A stretch of DNA of 64,000 nt from Haloarcula sp. DT43 (GTDB lineage Archaea > Halobacteriota > Halobacteria > Halobacteriales > Haloarculaceae). The position numbers and the translations under genes were made by a program. Location: positions 620,001 through 684,000 of the forward strand of contig NZ_JAYMGZ010000001.1 of the NCBI RefSeq assembly GCF_037078405.1, in the 5' to 3' direction. The notes below the pieces were generated by a model. That model did not search any database and had not been told where the DNA came from. It worked only from the letters and a program-made list of their open reading frames with translations. Shown here in pieces: positions 17,695-26,276 of the stretch (positions are counted from its first letter, which is position 1; the number at the start of each line of letters is the position of its first letter).

Positions 17695-18459
17695 CTAACG
17701 GCGACCAGCGGCGTCACCGGCCGACGAGTCGTACGCCCGGTCAACGTCGGCTTTCGCCGCCGGAATGACCTGCTGCTCGGCCCGTCGCATCGACCGCAAC
17801 GCCTCGTCTGTGAACTCGACGGTGAGCGTGGGCAGGGCCCGCGCGAGACCGCCCAGCACCTCGCCGGGGTCGATGGTGAGTTCGAAGGCGTAGGCGCTCC
17901 GGTCCTCCCGCAGCGGGACGGAGAACTCGAAGTGCGTCTGGACGATGTCCGCCGCCGTCTCCCGGTCGTAGGCCTCGGTGACGGCCGTCCAGAAGTCGTC
18001 GCTGTCGGCGGCCACCAGCGGCGCGAGGTCGTCGCCGAACGCACGCTGGCGAGCCAACAACCGCTCCCGAATCCGGTCCCGGCGGTCGCCGCGAACGGTG
18101 GGGCGGAGCGCGTTCCAGTAGATGTCGCTGGCGAGCACGTCCTCGGCGTAGGCGTCGAACGCCGCGTCGGCGGCGGCGTAATCCAGCACCGGCTCTAGCT
18201 GGTCGAGTATCTGCTGCTGGTAGGACCGCAGTTTCGGTCGGACCACGTGGCGCTCCAGCGGGCGGCTGTTTTTCAGTAGTTTGCTGGCGACGCGGCCGCC
18301 GCCCCCGCCCGACCCCCGGAGCACGGCCGCCACGTCGAAGGCCGCGTACGTCTCGTCGACGAACTGCGAGAGGTAGCGCTCGAACGCCCGTTCGACGGCA
18401 CGTCGTGTCACACCACTCCCTGCGGACCGCAGTGACCTATCGCTTACGCCGGAGGCCAC
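17695..18459 (-). CDS. Hypothetical haloarchaeal protein
   Basis: A 254-residue protein I cannot assign to a family. It is mostly helical by composition, with no membrane segment or signal peptide. Features include a glycine run (GSGGGGGRVASKLL), a basic segment LERHVVRPKLRSYQQQILDQLEPVLDY and a later beta-rich part HFEFSVPLREDRSAYAFELTIDPGEVL. Codon composition is like that of its neighbours. The GTG at 18411, giving 238 residues, is an alternative start. It is divergent from the next small gene. Confidence 0.65.
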   Translation of the reverse strand: MASGVSDRSLRSAGSGVTRRAVERAFERYLSQFVDETYAAFDVAAVLRGSGGGGGRVASKLLKNSRPLERHVVRPKLRSYQQQILDQLEPVLDYAAADAAFDAYAEDVLASDIYWNALRPTVRGDRRDRIRERLLARQRAFGDDLAPLVAADSDDFWTAVTEAYDRETAADIVQTHFEFSVPLREDRSAYAFELTIDPGEVLGGLARALPTLTVEFTDEALRSMRRAEQQVIPAAKADVDRAYDSSAGDAAGRR

Positions 18460-18525
18460 GTCCGCGTGACGTCATCGCTGTGAGTCCACCACCGGCGTTA
18501 TCACCGCGTACGGCCAATCGCACGT

Positions 18526-18816
18526 GTGCCCGAGGACTTGCCCACCGACGTCCACGCGGTGCTGACACAACTCGTCGAGGCCGGGGAAACGGCCGTCGTC
18601 TCGGCGGAGTTCGACACGGCCCGGCGAACCGTTGCGACGGCCGAGACGGTCAGTCGGAACAAGCTCCCGGAGTCCGAGTTGCGGGCGCAGTTGCTCCACG
18701 GCTGCGAGCGCGCCCGTTCCACGCTGGCCGACGACCGTCCCGACGCTGCGGCCGAGTATCTGCGGGCGATGACCCGACGACTCGGGTCGGACGACCACGG
18801 GACCCCGTCCGGGTGA
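18526..18816 (+). CDS. Small hypothetical protein
   Basis: A 96-residue protein starting at GTG. It is predicted to be almost wholly helical (VHAVLTQLVEAGETAVVSAEFDTARRTVATAE and LRAQLLHGCERARSTLADD), with a polar tail. No family is recognised. It is supported by a normal haloarchaeal acidic composition and a clear position in the gap between divergent genes. A role cannot be proposed. Confidence 0.55.
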   Translation: MPEDLPTDVHAVLTQLVEAGETAVVSAEFDTARRTVATAETVSRNKLPESELRAQLLHGCERARSTLADDRPDAAAEYLRAMTRRLGSDDHGTPSG

Positions 18817-18911
18817 CGCGGGCATCGGCGTTGGGACGCCGACCTGTGGTACCGACACACTGACCGCCCAGCTCCCGTGAGAGTTAAGCCACCGACCGAT
18901 AATACCTGGAT

Positions 18912-19361
18912 ATGTCTCAGCGACTATCGAAGGCCGACGACGCGCTCGCCGACGCGGGCGAACGCGAACTCGTCGTCGGCGGCGACCGGCCGCTCCGTAT
19001 CTCTGCGGGCCACCGACTGCTCCACCACGACGGCAAGTGCTCGCGCCCGCACGGACACAACTACGAGGTCACCGTCCGCGTCACCGGCGACCTCACCGAC
19101 GAGGGGTGGGTCGTCGACAAGGGCGAAATCACCGACGTGGTCGAGGAGTGGGACCACCGCTTCCTGCTCGAAGCCGGCGACCCGCTGGTCGATACCTTCG
19201 ACGCCAGCGGCGACGGCGACGCCGTGGTCGTCCTCGACCACCCGCCGACGGCCGAGGTCATGGCCGCGATACTGGAACAGCGCCTCGCCGACCGGCTCCC
19301 GGGGACGGTGTCGGACGTCGCCGTCTCCGTCCGGGAGACGAGCGAACTCTGTGTCCGCTGA
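18912..19361 (+). CDS. queD: 6-carboxytetrahydropterin synthase QueD (6-PTPS family)
   Basis: Converts dihydroneopterin triphosphate to 6-carboxytetrahydropterin, an early step toward preQ0, the precursor of archaeosine in tRNA. The 149-residue protein has the zinc-binding histidines in SAGHRLLHHDGKCSRPHGHNYEV, with the catalytic cysteine in KCSRPHGH, and WDHRFLLE further on. The start follows a GAGTTAAG element about 27 bp upstream. The TGATG overlap with queE shows translational coupling. Together with queE and queC it makes a compact three-gene operon. Confidence 0.92.
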   Translation: MSQRLSKADDALADAGERELVVGGDRPLRISAGHRLLHHDGKCSRPHGHNYEVTVRVTGDLTDEGWVVDKGEITDVVEEWDHRFLLEAGDPLVDTFDASGDGDAVVVLDHPPTAEVMAAILEQRLADRLPGTVSDVAVSVRETSELCVR

Positions 19362-20143
19362 TGCCGGTCGCAAACGACGCGCCCGGGGTCGACATCCAGC
19401 GGACCGACGACGAGGCCGGGACGGGCGACCTCCCTATCAACGAACTGTTCCAGTCGCTCCAGGGCGAGGGCCGCCTGGCCGGCGTCCCGAGCGTGTTCGT
19501 CCGGACCAGCGGCTGTAATCTGCGGTGTTGGTTCTGTGACTCCTATCACACCTCCTGGGAGCCGACTCACGACTGGTTCGGCGTCGACGACGTGCTGGCC
19601 GCCATCGAGGAGTACGACGCGGCCCACGTCGTGCTCACCGGTGGCGAGCCGCTCGTGCACGACGCGAGCGCGGACCTGCTGGAGCGACTGGCCGACCGGG
19701 GCTACCACACGACGGTCGAGACGAACGGAACCGTCGTCCCCGACGCGCCCGTCGACCTCGCGAGCGTCAGCCCGAAACTGGCCTCCAGCACGCCGACGGC
19801 CGAGCGCGACCCCGCCGGCGACGGCGAGTGGGCCGACCGCCACGAGGACCGCCGACTCGACATCGGGGCGCTCGCCGAACTCGTCGAGACCTACGAGACG
19901 CAACTGAAGTTCGTCGTCACCGGCCGCGAGGACATGGCCGAAATCGAGCGGCTCCTCGACCGGCTCCGCGACGCCGCGTCCGCACGCGTGCGTGACGACG
20001 ACGTGTTACTGATGCCGGAGGGCCGGACGCGAGCGGAACTGAACGAGACGCGCGGGACGGTCGCGGACCTCGCGCTGGAGTACGGCTACCGGTACACGCC
20101 GCGGCTCCACGTCGACCTCTGGAACGACGCACCGGGAACGTAA
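19361..20143 (+). CDS. queE: 7-carboxy-7-deazaguanine synthase QueE (radical SAM)
   Basis: Radical-SAM ring contraction of 6-carboxytetrahydropterin to 7-carboxy-7-deazaguanine. The 260-residue protein has INELFQSLQGEG near its start, then the cluster motif CNLRCWFC (Cx3Cx2C), and the segments VLTGGEPLVH and HTTVETNGTV of radical-SAM enzymes. The ATG overlaps the queD stop by one base. An acidic insert around residues 150-170 is typical of haloarchaeal enzymes. queC follows 22 bp later. Confidence 0.93.
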   Translation: MPVANDAPGVDIQRTDDEAGTGDLPINELFQSLQGEGRLAGVPSVFVRTSGCNLRCWFCDSYHTSWEPTHDWFGVDDVLAAIEEYDAAHVVLTGGEPLVHDASADLLERLADRGYHTTVETNGTVVPDAPVDLASVSPKLASSTPTAERDPAGDGEWADRHEDRRLDIGALAELVETYETQLKFVVTGREDMAEIERLLDRLRDAASARVRDDDVLLMPEGRTRAELNETRGTVADLALEYGYRYTPRLHVDLWNDAPGT

Positions 20144-20165
20144 TCAACTGCAACACACTATCACG

Positions 20166-20864
20166 ATGACCGACGACACCCGCGCTGTCGTGCTCGCCTC
20201 CGGCGGCATGGACAGCGCCACGGCGGCCTACGAGGCACAGACCCGCGGGTACGACGATCTGTACCTGCTGCACACCAGCTACGGCCAGAACACCGAGGAC
20301 CGGGAGTACGAGTGCGCCAGTGCGCTGGCAGACCACGTCGATGCGGCGGACTTCCTCCACGTCGAGACCGGCCACCTCACCCAGATAGGCGACTCCTCGC
20401 TGACCGACGACGCGATGGACGTGGCGGACGCCGACACCGACAGCGACGAGATTCCGACCTCGTACGTCCCCTTCCGGAACGCGAACCTGCTGTCGATGGC
20501 GGTCTCCTACGCCGAGGCCAACGACTGCGGGGCCGTCTTCATCGGCGCACACAGCGAGGACTTCTCGGGATATCCGGACTGCCGGCCCGCCTTCTTCGAC
20601 GCCTTCCAGGGCGTCATCGACGCCGGCACGAAGCCCGAGACGGACATCGACCTCGTCGCGCCGTTCGTCGAGTGGTCGAAGACCGACATCGCCGAGCGCG
20701 GCGTCGAACTCGGCGTGCCCTACGGGGACACCTGGAGTTGTTACCGGGACGACGAGCCGGCCTGTGGGACCTGCGACGCCTGCACGTTCCGGCTGGGGGC
20801 GTTCCAGCGCATCGGCGAGCGGGACCCAATCGAGTACGCGGAGCGGCCCACGTACGCCGAGTAG
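20166..20864 (+). CDS. queC: 7-cyano-7-deazaguanine synthase QueC
   Basis: ATP-dependent conversion of 7-carboxy-7-deazaguanine to preQ0, which archaeal tRNA-guanine transglycosylase inserts at position 15. The 232-residue protein begins with the PP-loop motif VLASGGMDSATA. It ends with the zinc-binding cysteines SCYRDDEPACGTCDACTFRLGAF, as in other QueC proteins. The internal stretch TSYVPFRNANLLSMAVSYAE is also characteristic. It ends the queDEC operon and is convergent with mgsA, 16 bp away. Confidence 0.95.
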   Translation: MTDDTRAVVLASGGMDSATAAYEAQTRGYDDLYLLHTSYGQNTEDREYECASALADHVDAADFLHVETGHLTQIGDSSLTDDAMDVADADTDSDEIPTSYVPFRNANLLSMAVSYAEANDCGAVFIGAHSEDFSGYPDCRPAFFDAFQGVIDAGTKPETDIDLVAPFVEWSKTDIAERGVELGVPYGDTWSCYRDDEPACGTCDACTFRLGAFQRIGERDPIEYAERPTYAE

Positions 20865-20880
20865 CCGGCGGTTCCGACGG

Positions 20881-21264
20881 TTAGTCGTCTACTTCGTCCC
20901 GGGCCAGCCCTTCGAGGACGTACTCCGCCGAGGTCCGGGTCGTCGCCAGGGGCACGTCGTGGACGTCACAGATGCGCAGGAGCGCGGAGATGTCCGGCTC
21001 GTGGGGCTGTGCCGTCAGCGGGTCCCGGAGGAAGACGATGCCGTCCATCCGACCCTCGGCGACCTCCGCACCGATTTGCGTGTCGCCGCCCATCGGCCCG
21101 CTCTCCTTGCGCTCGACCGTGAGGTCGGTCTCGGCCATGATTCGCTTGCTCGTCGTGCCGGTGCCGACGAGGTCGAACGCCGACAGCGTGTCCTCGTAGC
21201 TCTGTGCCAGGTCTATCATCTCGGGTTTCTCGTCGTCGTGCGCGATGAGCGCGACGCGGGTCAT
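20881..21264 (-). CDS. mgsA: Methylglyoxal synthase
   Basis: Turns dihydroxyacetone phosphate into methylglyoxal and phosphate. The 127-residue protein carries the family's features: LVGTGTTSKRI near residue 32, the phosphate-binding and catalytic stretch SGPMGGDTQIGA, and FLRDPLTAQPHEPDI. Bacterial enzymes are about 150 residues, so this is a slightly short form. In haloarchaea it may relieve triose-phosphate build-up in sugar or glycerol catabolism. It is a single gene convergent with queC. Confidence 0.92.
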   Translation of the reverse strand: MTRVALIAHDDEKPEMIDLAQSYEDTLSAFDLVGTGTTSKRIMAETDLTVERKESGPMGGDTQIGAEVAEGRMDGIVFLRDPLTAQPHEPDISALLRICDVHDVPLATTRTSAEYVLEGLARDEVDD

Positions 21265-21315
21265 ACCAGTGGCTCTCCGGCCACCGTCTTATGTCATTGG
21301 GACGCCGCTATCGGG

Positions 21316-21594
21316 TCAGCCGTCGACTGCGACGTCCCCGTCGGCGGTAATCGTCACGTCGTGGCCTTCGACGGCGAACGTCAGCGATTCTGTCGTCCCC
21401 TCGGTGACGACCGCGCGGAGCGATTCGCCGTCGACGTAGGTCTCTATGGCGTCGATGTCGGCCGCATCCAGGTCCGTCGCGCCGACGACCGCATCGGCGA
21501 TGACGTCGCCGGCGGGTTCGGGGCTGACCCAGCCGTCGGACCGCTCCGCGGTCCGGTTCCGCAGCAGATACACGGTCCCGTCGTTCGAGCTCAT
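21316..21594 (-). CDS. Stand-alone HalOD1-like output-domain protein
   Basis: A 92-residue protein resembling the halobacterial output domain (HalOD1): a helix with VIADAVVGATDLDAADI followed by strands LRAVVTEG, SLTFAVEGHDVTITADGDVAV. In larger haloarchaeal proteins this domain follows sensory or receiver domains and is presumed to pass on signals. Here it has no partner domain. The similarity is by pattern and the function of the domain is poorly known. It lies downstream of the HTH_10 regulator on the same strand, 67 bp apart. Confidence 0.65.
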   Translation of the reverse strand: MSSNDGTVYLLRNRTAERSDGWVSPEPAGDVIADAVVGATDLDAADIDAIETYVDGESLRAVVTEGTTESLTFAVEGHDVTITADGDVAVDG

Positions 21595-21661
21595 ACAACC
21601 GTGTACGCGCTCTTCTTTTATAACAGCGGACGACCGGTTTCAGGGTCTGAAGTAGCCCCGT

Positions 21662-22321
21662 TCACTCCGGTGGCGAGCCGACGAGCGGCCGCTCGGGGGC
21701 CGCGAGCGTGTTCTGGACCAGCGTCCTGGTCCCGCGACGGAGCCGCTCCGAGGCGGCCTGACTGGAGATGCCCAGCTCGGTGGCGAGGTCCGAGAGAGAC
21801 GACTCCCGGGGCACGGTGAAGTACCCGCGGTTGAGCGCGAGCAACAGCACCTCCTTCTGGGGGTCGGTCACGCCGAACTGCGGGGAGGCTTCCGTGTCGT
21901 CGGTGATGGTCTGGATGTCGATGTTGATGTCGCTGGAGACGAGAGCGTCGCGAAACGACAGCACCGAGCTCTTCTCGGGGAAGCGGGCGCGGAACACCCA
22001 GTCGTCCCCGGTCTGTGCGGCACCGAGCAGGAACCCGTCCGCGTTCAACAGGGCCTGTCCGATTGCGTGGACCGTCGTATCAGTTGTATGTAGTGTGTAC
22101 CAGTGCCCGTCTCCTTCGGCTGCCACGTGGGCGTAGTCAGCAATACTCTCGTCCTGGGCCAGGTTCCCTTCGATGGCGGGGCGCTCTACGGGGCCTATCC
22201 AGGCGACGGCACGGCAGTCGCCGCTCTCGCAGTGGAGGCGCTGTATCCGTATCGCCGCTTTGCTCAGCGTCTCAGCTGTCCGCTGCAAGAGGGGAGCGTC
22301 GATGTGAAATTCTACTATCAT
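21662..22321 (-). CDS. HTH_10 (bacterio-opsin activator type) transcription regulator
   Basis: A 219-residue haloarchaeal regulator. The C-terminal HTH_10 domain is clear: VTDPQKEVLLLALNRGYFTVPRESSLSDLATELGISSQAASERLRRG at about residues 150-200. The N-terminal 140 residues form a sensor-like beta-rich domain starting MIVEFHIDAPLL, of unknown ligand. A reverse-strand TTTATC box near 22346-22352 lies about 25-30 bp upstream of the ATG and suggests a leaderless transcript. Targets cannot be read from the sequence. Confidence 0.88.
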   Translation of the reverse strand: MIVEFHIDAPLLQRTAETLSKAAIRIQRLHCESGDCRAVAWIGPVERPAIEGNLAQDESIADYAHVAAEGDGHWYTLHTTDTTVHAIGQALLNADGFLLGAAQTGDDWVFRARFPEKSSVLSFRDALVSSDINIDIQTITDDTEASPQFGVTDPQKEVLLLALNRGYFTVPRESSLSDLATELGISSQAASERLRRGTRTLVQNTLAAPERPLVGSPPE

Positions 22322-22542
22322 GTATCACTGTCACGTAGCAACAATGATAAACCCCGGTCAGACAGTTGTCGTACCTGAAAGCGGTGCTTGTCTAATTTAC
22401 GTGTACTGAAGGCTGATGACGGCATGGGCCGGGGTATAGTTGCTTCAAGCACCAATCGATAGGACTCGGGAAATCCACTTAAATTCCCGGCATGGCCTAC
22501 CATGTCCCGTCGGTCGGACGCGCTCCCGGCCGTGCCTCCGTC

Positions 22543-23004
22543 TCAGAGATTCTCGCCCTGATACGACCCCTCGTAGGTACCGTCGTGAGCGGCGTCGGCG
22601 AGCACGAGCTGGGCGACCCGCGCGCCCCGTTCGAGTTCTATCGGGTGGTGAACTTCCAGCAGGCCCTCGCCCCGTCCCTCGTAGCCGGCGTCCCAGACGG
22701 CCGTATCGAGCATACAGGAGTTCCGAAGCAGCGACGACCGCGGCAGGAGGAAGCCGACGTGGCCCTCCGGGATGACGACCCGGTCGGCGTACTCGACGAC
22801 GTAGCCGCCGCGGTCGAGGCGATAGACGCCGTCGTCGGCCTCGACTTCCCGCCGGTCGCCGACGGTCTTGCCGCCGCGCTCGATGCGCCCCGGTTCGACC
22901 TGTTCGTAGACCGAGCCGAGCGTGAGGTCGACGCCGTTCGGTTGCACCTGCGAGTCCCGCACGTCGCCGAGGGCGTCGGCGACGAACCGTCCGCTCTTGA
23001 ACAT
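22543..23004 (-). CDS. dUTPase / dCTP deaminase family protein
   Basis: A 153-residue nucleotide enzyme of the dCTP deaminase-dUTPase superfamily that keeps dUTP low or supplies dUMP. Motifs include VQPNGVDLTLGSVYEQ, the active-site line GFLLPRSSLLRN and the region AVWDAGYEGRGEGLLEVHHPI. At about 150 residues it is shorter than typical dCTP deaminases (about 190-200), which favours dUTPase, but I cannot settle this. The start at MFKSGRFVADALG is chosen by homology. It is divergent from aconitase. Confidence 0.82.
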   Translation of the reverse strand: MFKSGRFVADALGDVRDSQVQPNGVDLTLGSVYEQVEPGRIERGGKTVGDRREVEADDGVYRLDRGGYVVEYADRVVIPEGHVGFLLPRSSLLRNSCMLDTAVWDAGYEGRGEGLLEVHHPIELERGARVAQLVLADAAHDGTYEGSYQGENL

Positions 23005-23087
23005 ACGGGGCTGTGCGTGGGTGCCGTGGAAAGACCTGCCGGTCCGACCGGCCGGTTGACTCGCTTCCGAGTGACGGACGGCACGGG

Positions 23088-23128
23088 TTTTTATATGAAA
23101 AATACGACGGAATACGCGGGATTTATAC
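23088..23128 (+). promoter_or_regulatory. Tandem TATA boxes upstream of aconitase
   Basis: Two TATA-like elements precede acn: TTTTTATATG at 23088-23097 and TTTATAC at 23122-23128. The second is 27 bp before the ATG and would give a nearly leaderless transcript. The first would place the start near 23118-23122, with a leader of about 35 bases. Two alternative start points are plausible. Confidence 0.5.
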
Positions 23129-23154
23129 CGGCGCGCCATCCATTGACGCACGTT

Positions 23155-25128
23155 ATGGGACAGACGCTTACGGAAAAGATTCTCGACGAGCATCTCGTCG
23201 AAGGGGAGCTGACACCCGGCGAGGAGATCGGAATCGAGATCGACCAGGTGCTGACACAGGACACGACCGGGACGCTCGTCTGGCTGCAGTTCGAGGCGCT
23301 CGACCTCGACGAGGTCCAGACCGAGCTGGCCGCCCAGTACTGTGACCACCAGACCTATCAGTTCGACTTCAAAAACACGGACGACCACCGCTTCCTCCGT
23401 TCCGCCGCAGGGACGTTCGGGGCCCACTTCTCGCGGCCCGGCAACGGTATCTGTCACAACGTCCACAAGGAGAACTTCGCCGCGCCCGGCAAGACGATGC
23501 TCGGCTCGGACTCCCACACGCCGACCCCCGGTGGCCTCGGCGAACTCGCCATCGGTGCCGGCGGCCTCGACGTGGCCGTCGCCATGGGCGGCGGTGCCTA
23601 CTACATCGACATGCCGGAAGTCGTCAACGTCCGCCTCGAGGGCGAGCTGCCCGACTGGGCGACCGCCAAGGACGTCATCCTCGAGCTCCTGCGCCGCCTC
23701 TCCGTCAAGGGCGGCGTCGGCAAGGTGCTCGAGTACACCGGCCCCGGCGTCGAGACGCTGACCGTCCCCGAGCGGACGACCATCACCAACATGGGGACCG
23801 AGCTCGGTGCCACCTCGTCCATCTTCCCGACGGACGACCAGACCAAGGACTACCTCGAACGCCTCGGCCGCGAGGACGTCTTCGAGGACATCGGCCCCGA
23901 CGAGGACGCCGAGTACGCCGACGAAATCGTCGTCGACCTCTCGGACCTCGAACCGCTCATCGCCGAGCCGTCGATGCCCGACAACGTCGTGCCCGTCTCC
24001 GAGGTCGAGGGCGTCGACGTCGAGCAGGTCATGATCGGCTCCTGTACCAACGGCGCGTACGAGGACATCCTCCCGGCCGCGAAGATGCTGGAAGGGCGCA
24101 ACATCGACAAGAAGACCGAGATGATCGTCGCCCCCGGCTCCAAGCAGGCCTCCGAGATGCTGGCCCGCGAGGGCTGGACCGCGGAGATGATGGCGGCCGG
24201 CGTCAACTTCTCCGAGGCGACCTGCGGTGCGTGTATCGGTATCGGTCACGTGCCCGCCTCCGACTCCGTCTCCCTGCGGACCTTCAACCGCAACTTCGAG
24301 GGCCGCTCCGGCATCGAGGACGACAACGTCTACCTCTGCTCGCCGGAGGTCGCCACCGCGGCGGCCATCAAGGGCGAAATCGTGGACCCGCGCAACCTCG
24401 CCGACGAACTCGGCGACCTCGACGCGCCGGGTCTGGAGATGCCCGACTCCTACATCGGCAACTCCGAATCGGACCTCATCGCGCCGGACAACGCCGTCGA
24501 CGACGAGCTCATCAAGGGCCCGAACATCGGCGACGTGCCGCTGAAGGACCCGCTGGAGACCGAAGTCGGTGGCGAAGCCCTCCTGAAGATGGAGGACAAC
24601 ATCACGACGGACCACATCATCCCGGCTACGCAGGACATCCTGATGTACCGGTCCAACGTCCCGAAACTCTCCGAGTTCACGCTCTCGCGCGTCGACGACA
24701 CGTTCGCGGAGCGCGCACTCGAAGCCGACGGCGGCGTGCTCGTCGCCGGTGAGAACTACGGCCAGGGCTCCTCGCGCGAACACGCGGCCCTGTGCCCGAT
24801 GTACCTGGGTATCGAAACGGTCCTCGCACAGAGCTTCGCCCGCATCCACAAGGCGAACCTGTTCAACTTCGGGATCGTCCCGCTCACCATCGACGAGGAG
24901 ACCTACGAGAAGATCGAGCAGGGCGACGACATCGAGATCGTCGACGACGCAGCCGACGCTGTCAAGTCCGGCCAGGAAGAGTTCACCATCCGGGTCAACG
25001 ACGACTGGGAGGCGACCGGCCACCTCGACGCCTCCGACCGCGAGCGCGAGATCCTCGCCGCCGGTGGCAAGCTCTCGCACACGAAGATGCAACACGACGA
25101 GGGCGGCGCGGCTCCCGCGGACGACTAA
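23155..25128 (+). CDS. acn: Aconitate hydratase
   Basis: Citric-acid-cycle enzyme that isomerises citrate to isocitrate through a 4Fe-4S cluster. The 657-residue protein has GSDSHTPTPGGLGELAIGAGG, the cluster cysteines in IGSCTNGAYEDI and TCGACIGIGH, and the C-terminal swivel-domain motif GENYGQGSSREHAAL. This is the mitochondrial-like archaeal length. The frame is open for 660 bp upstream, but that part is antisense to the dUTPase-family gene and has no family sequence, and the two TATA boxes support ATG 23155. Confidence 0.96.
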   Translation: MGQTLTEKILDEHLVEGELTPGEEIGIEIDQVLTQDTTGTLVWLQFEALDLDEVQTELAAQYCDHQTYQFDFKNTDDHRFLRSAAGTFGAHFSRPGNGICHNVHKENFAAPGKTMLGSDSHTPTPGGLGELAIGAGGLDVAVAMGGGAYYIDMPEVVNVRLEGELPDWATAKDVILELLRRLSVKGGVGKVLEYTGPGVETLTVPERTTITNMGTELGATSSIFPTDDQTKDYLERLGREDVFEDIGPDEDAEYADEIVVDLSDLEPLIAEPSMPDNVVPVSEVEGVDVEQVMIGSCTNGAYEDILPAAKMLEGRNIDKKTEMIVAPGSKQASEMLAREGWTAEMMAAGVNFSEATCGACIGIGHVPASDSVSLRTFNRNFEGRSGIEDDNVYLCSPEVATAAAIKGEIVDPRNLADELGDLDAPGLEMPDSYIGNSESDLIAPDNAVDDELIKGPNIGDVPLKDPLETEVGGEALLKMEDNITTDHIIPATQDILMYRSNVPKLSEFTLSRVDDTFAERALEADGGVLVAGENYGQGSSREHAALCPMYLGIETVLAQSFARIHKANLFNFGIVPLTIDEETYEKIEQGDDIEIVDDAADAVKSGQEEFTIRVNDDWEATGHLDASDREREILAAGGKLSHTKMQHDEGGAAPADD

Positions 25129-25260
25129 CGCGAGGCTCCGAGGGAACCTCGATTTTTTGCGAGCGCGCACGTGAGTGGCACTGCCCAGCGACTGGGCTAC
25201 CGGACGCTGCGTTAGCAGCCAAGCTGTGGAACTAAGTCCCGACTCCGCCTACCAGTCGCT

Positions 25261-25464
25261 ATGACCGAGCCCTCTCTCCGCGAGTCGCTGGCGAACTGGC
25301 AGACCGGCGCGCTATTCATCATCGGTAGCGCCGCCGTCGGTCTCCTTGTCGTTTCGATCATCAGCGGGGCCGTTCCGAGGAGCGGGGTCGTCGGACTCCT
25401 CTCGTTCGCCGCCGGAGCCGTGCTGTTCTTTCTGGCCGCGTCGTACCTGCTGTACGGGCGGTGA
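25261..25464 (+). CDS. Small two-helix membrane protein
   Basis: A 67-residue protein with two predicted membrane helices (ALFIIGSAAVGLLVVSIISGA and VVGLLSFAAGAVLFFLAASYLLYG) joined by a short loop, after a polar N-terminus. No family is recognised. It starts 132 bp after aconitase, and that gap has no other gene. Small membrane proteins of this form are common in haloarchaea and mostly uncharacterised. Confidence 0.68.
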   Translation: MTEPSLRESLANWQTGALFIIGSAAVGLLVVSIISGAVPRSGVVGLLSFAAGAVLFFLAASYLLYGR

Positions 25465-25537
25465 GCGCGAGAACGGCGGTCGAACGACCTGCCCCGGACT
25501 GTGTCTCTCGAAGTGACGGCGGAAAGATACGGAAAGA

Positions 25538-25575
25538 GGGGTGGGGGTGGGGGTGGTGGCACCCAAAACGGGTGC
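25538..25575 (+). terminator. G-rich tract followed by short hairpin
   Basis: Runs of four, five and five guanines at 25538-25553, each separated by a single T, are followed by two GG pairs and then a GCACCC/GGGTGC hairpin with an AAAAC loop (25559-25575). The tract might fold as a G-quadruplex in the non-template strand or act with the hairpin in ending transcription of the small membrane-protein gene. This is inferred from sequence alone. Confidence 0.35.
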
Positions 25576-25736
25576 GGTCAAACGTAGACTCGTCAGGCTA
25601 AAGAACCTTCCGGCGTTCCGTCCCTGACTCGCTGGTATCGATGCATGAATTATCAGCACCTATCGACAAACAGTCAGATACCGGGGCATCTTCGGGCGGC
25701 GATAACACATATGTAGGTCCGCGCCGAAACACGGAC

Positions 25737-26228
25737 GTGACAACGGTCGCTCCCGACGGACCGGGGACGCCGGACGCACCGTCGGTCCGGCGCGCCGTCC
25801 GCGCGGACCTCATCGAGGTCCACCGCATCGAGCAGGCGTCGTTCCCACAGCCGTGGCCGTTCTCGGCGCTCGAGAGCTATCTCGGCGAGCCTGGGTTCCT
25901 CGTGGCCGAGACGGACACCGACGACCCGCCCGCCGTCGCGGGCTATGTCATCGCGGACACGGTGCCCAACCACGGCACGCCGCTGGGCCACATCAAAGAC
26001 CTCGCGGTCCGTCCGGCCTACCGACGACAGGGCGTCGCCAGCGCGCTGTTGCGCCACGCCATGGCGGTCATCGACGAGACGGGGGCCGGCTCGGTCAAAC
26101 TGGAGGTCCGGGCCGACAACGACGGGGCGAGACGCCTCTACCGGCGCTTCGGGTTCGAGCACCGCAAGACCATCCCGAACTACTACAGCAACGGCGAGGA
26201 CGCCCTGGTGATGGTCCGCCTGCTGTAA
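25737..26228 (+). CDS. rimI: GNAT N-acetyltransferase, RimI-like
   Basis: An acetyltransferase related to RimI, the ribosomal-protein/N-terminal acetyltransferase. With the GTG start chosen here it is 163 residues. The acetyl-CoA-binding motif A is IKDLAVRPAYRRQGVASALLRHAM, and a later LEVRADNDGARRLYRRFGFEHRKTIPNYYSNGEDALVM is strongly RimI-like. The frame is open to an ATG at 25641, but those extra 32 codons are low-complexity, and a TATA-like ACACATATG lies about 26-33 bp before the GTG. The gene is followed by two DUF genes. Confidence 0.88.
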   Translation: MTTVAPDGPGTPDAPSVRRAVRADLIEVHRIEQASFPQPWPFSALESYLGEPGFLVAETDTDDPPAVAGYVIADTVPNHGTPLGHIKDLAVRPAYRRQGVASALLRHAMAVIDETGAGSVKLEVRADNDGARRLYRRFGFEHRKTIPNYYSNGEDALVMVRLL

Positions 26229-26276
26229 CGCGGACCCCGATACCATATACGGCTCCGTGCCCTTCTCCCGATACCG

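Noticed and set aside
22492-23154. In-frame upstream extension of aconitase to an ATG at 22492
   Set aside because: It lies antisense to the dUTPase-family gene, has no aconitase sequence, and two TATA boxes lie inside it just before ATG 23155.
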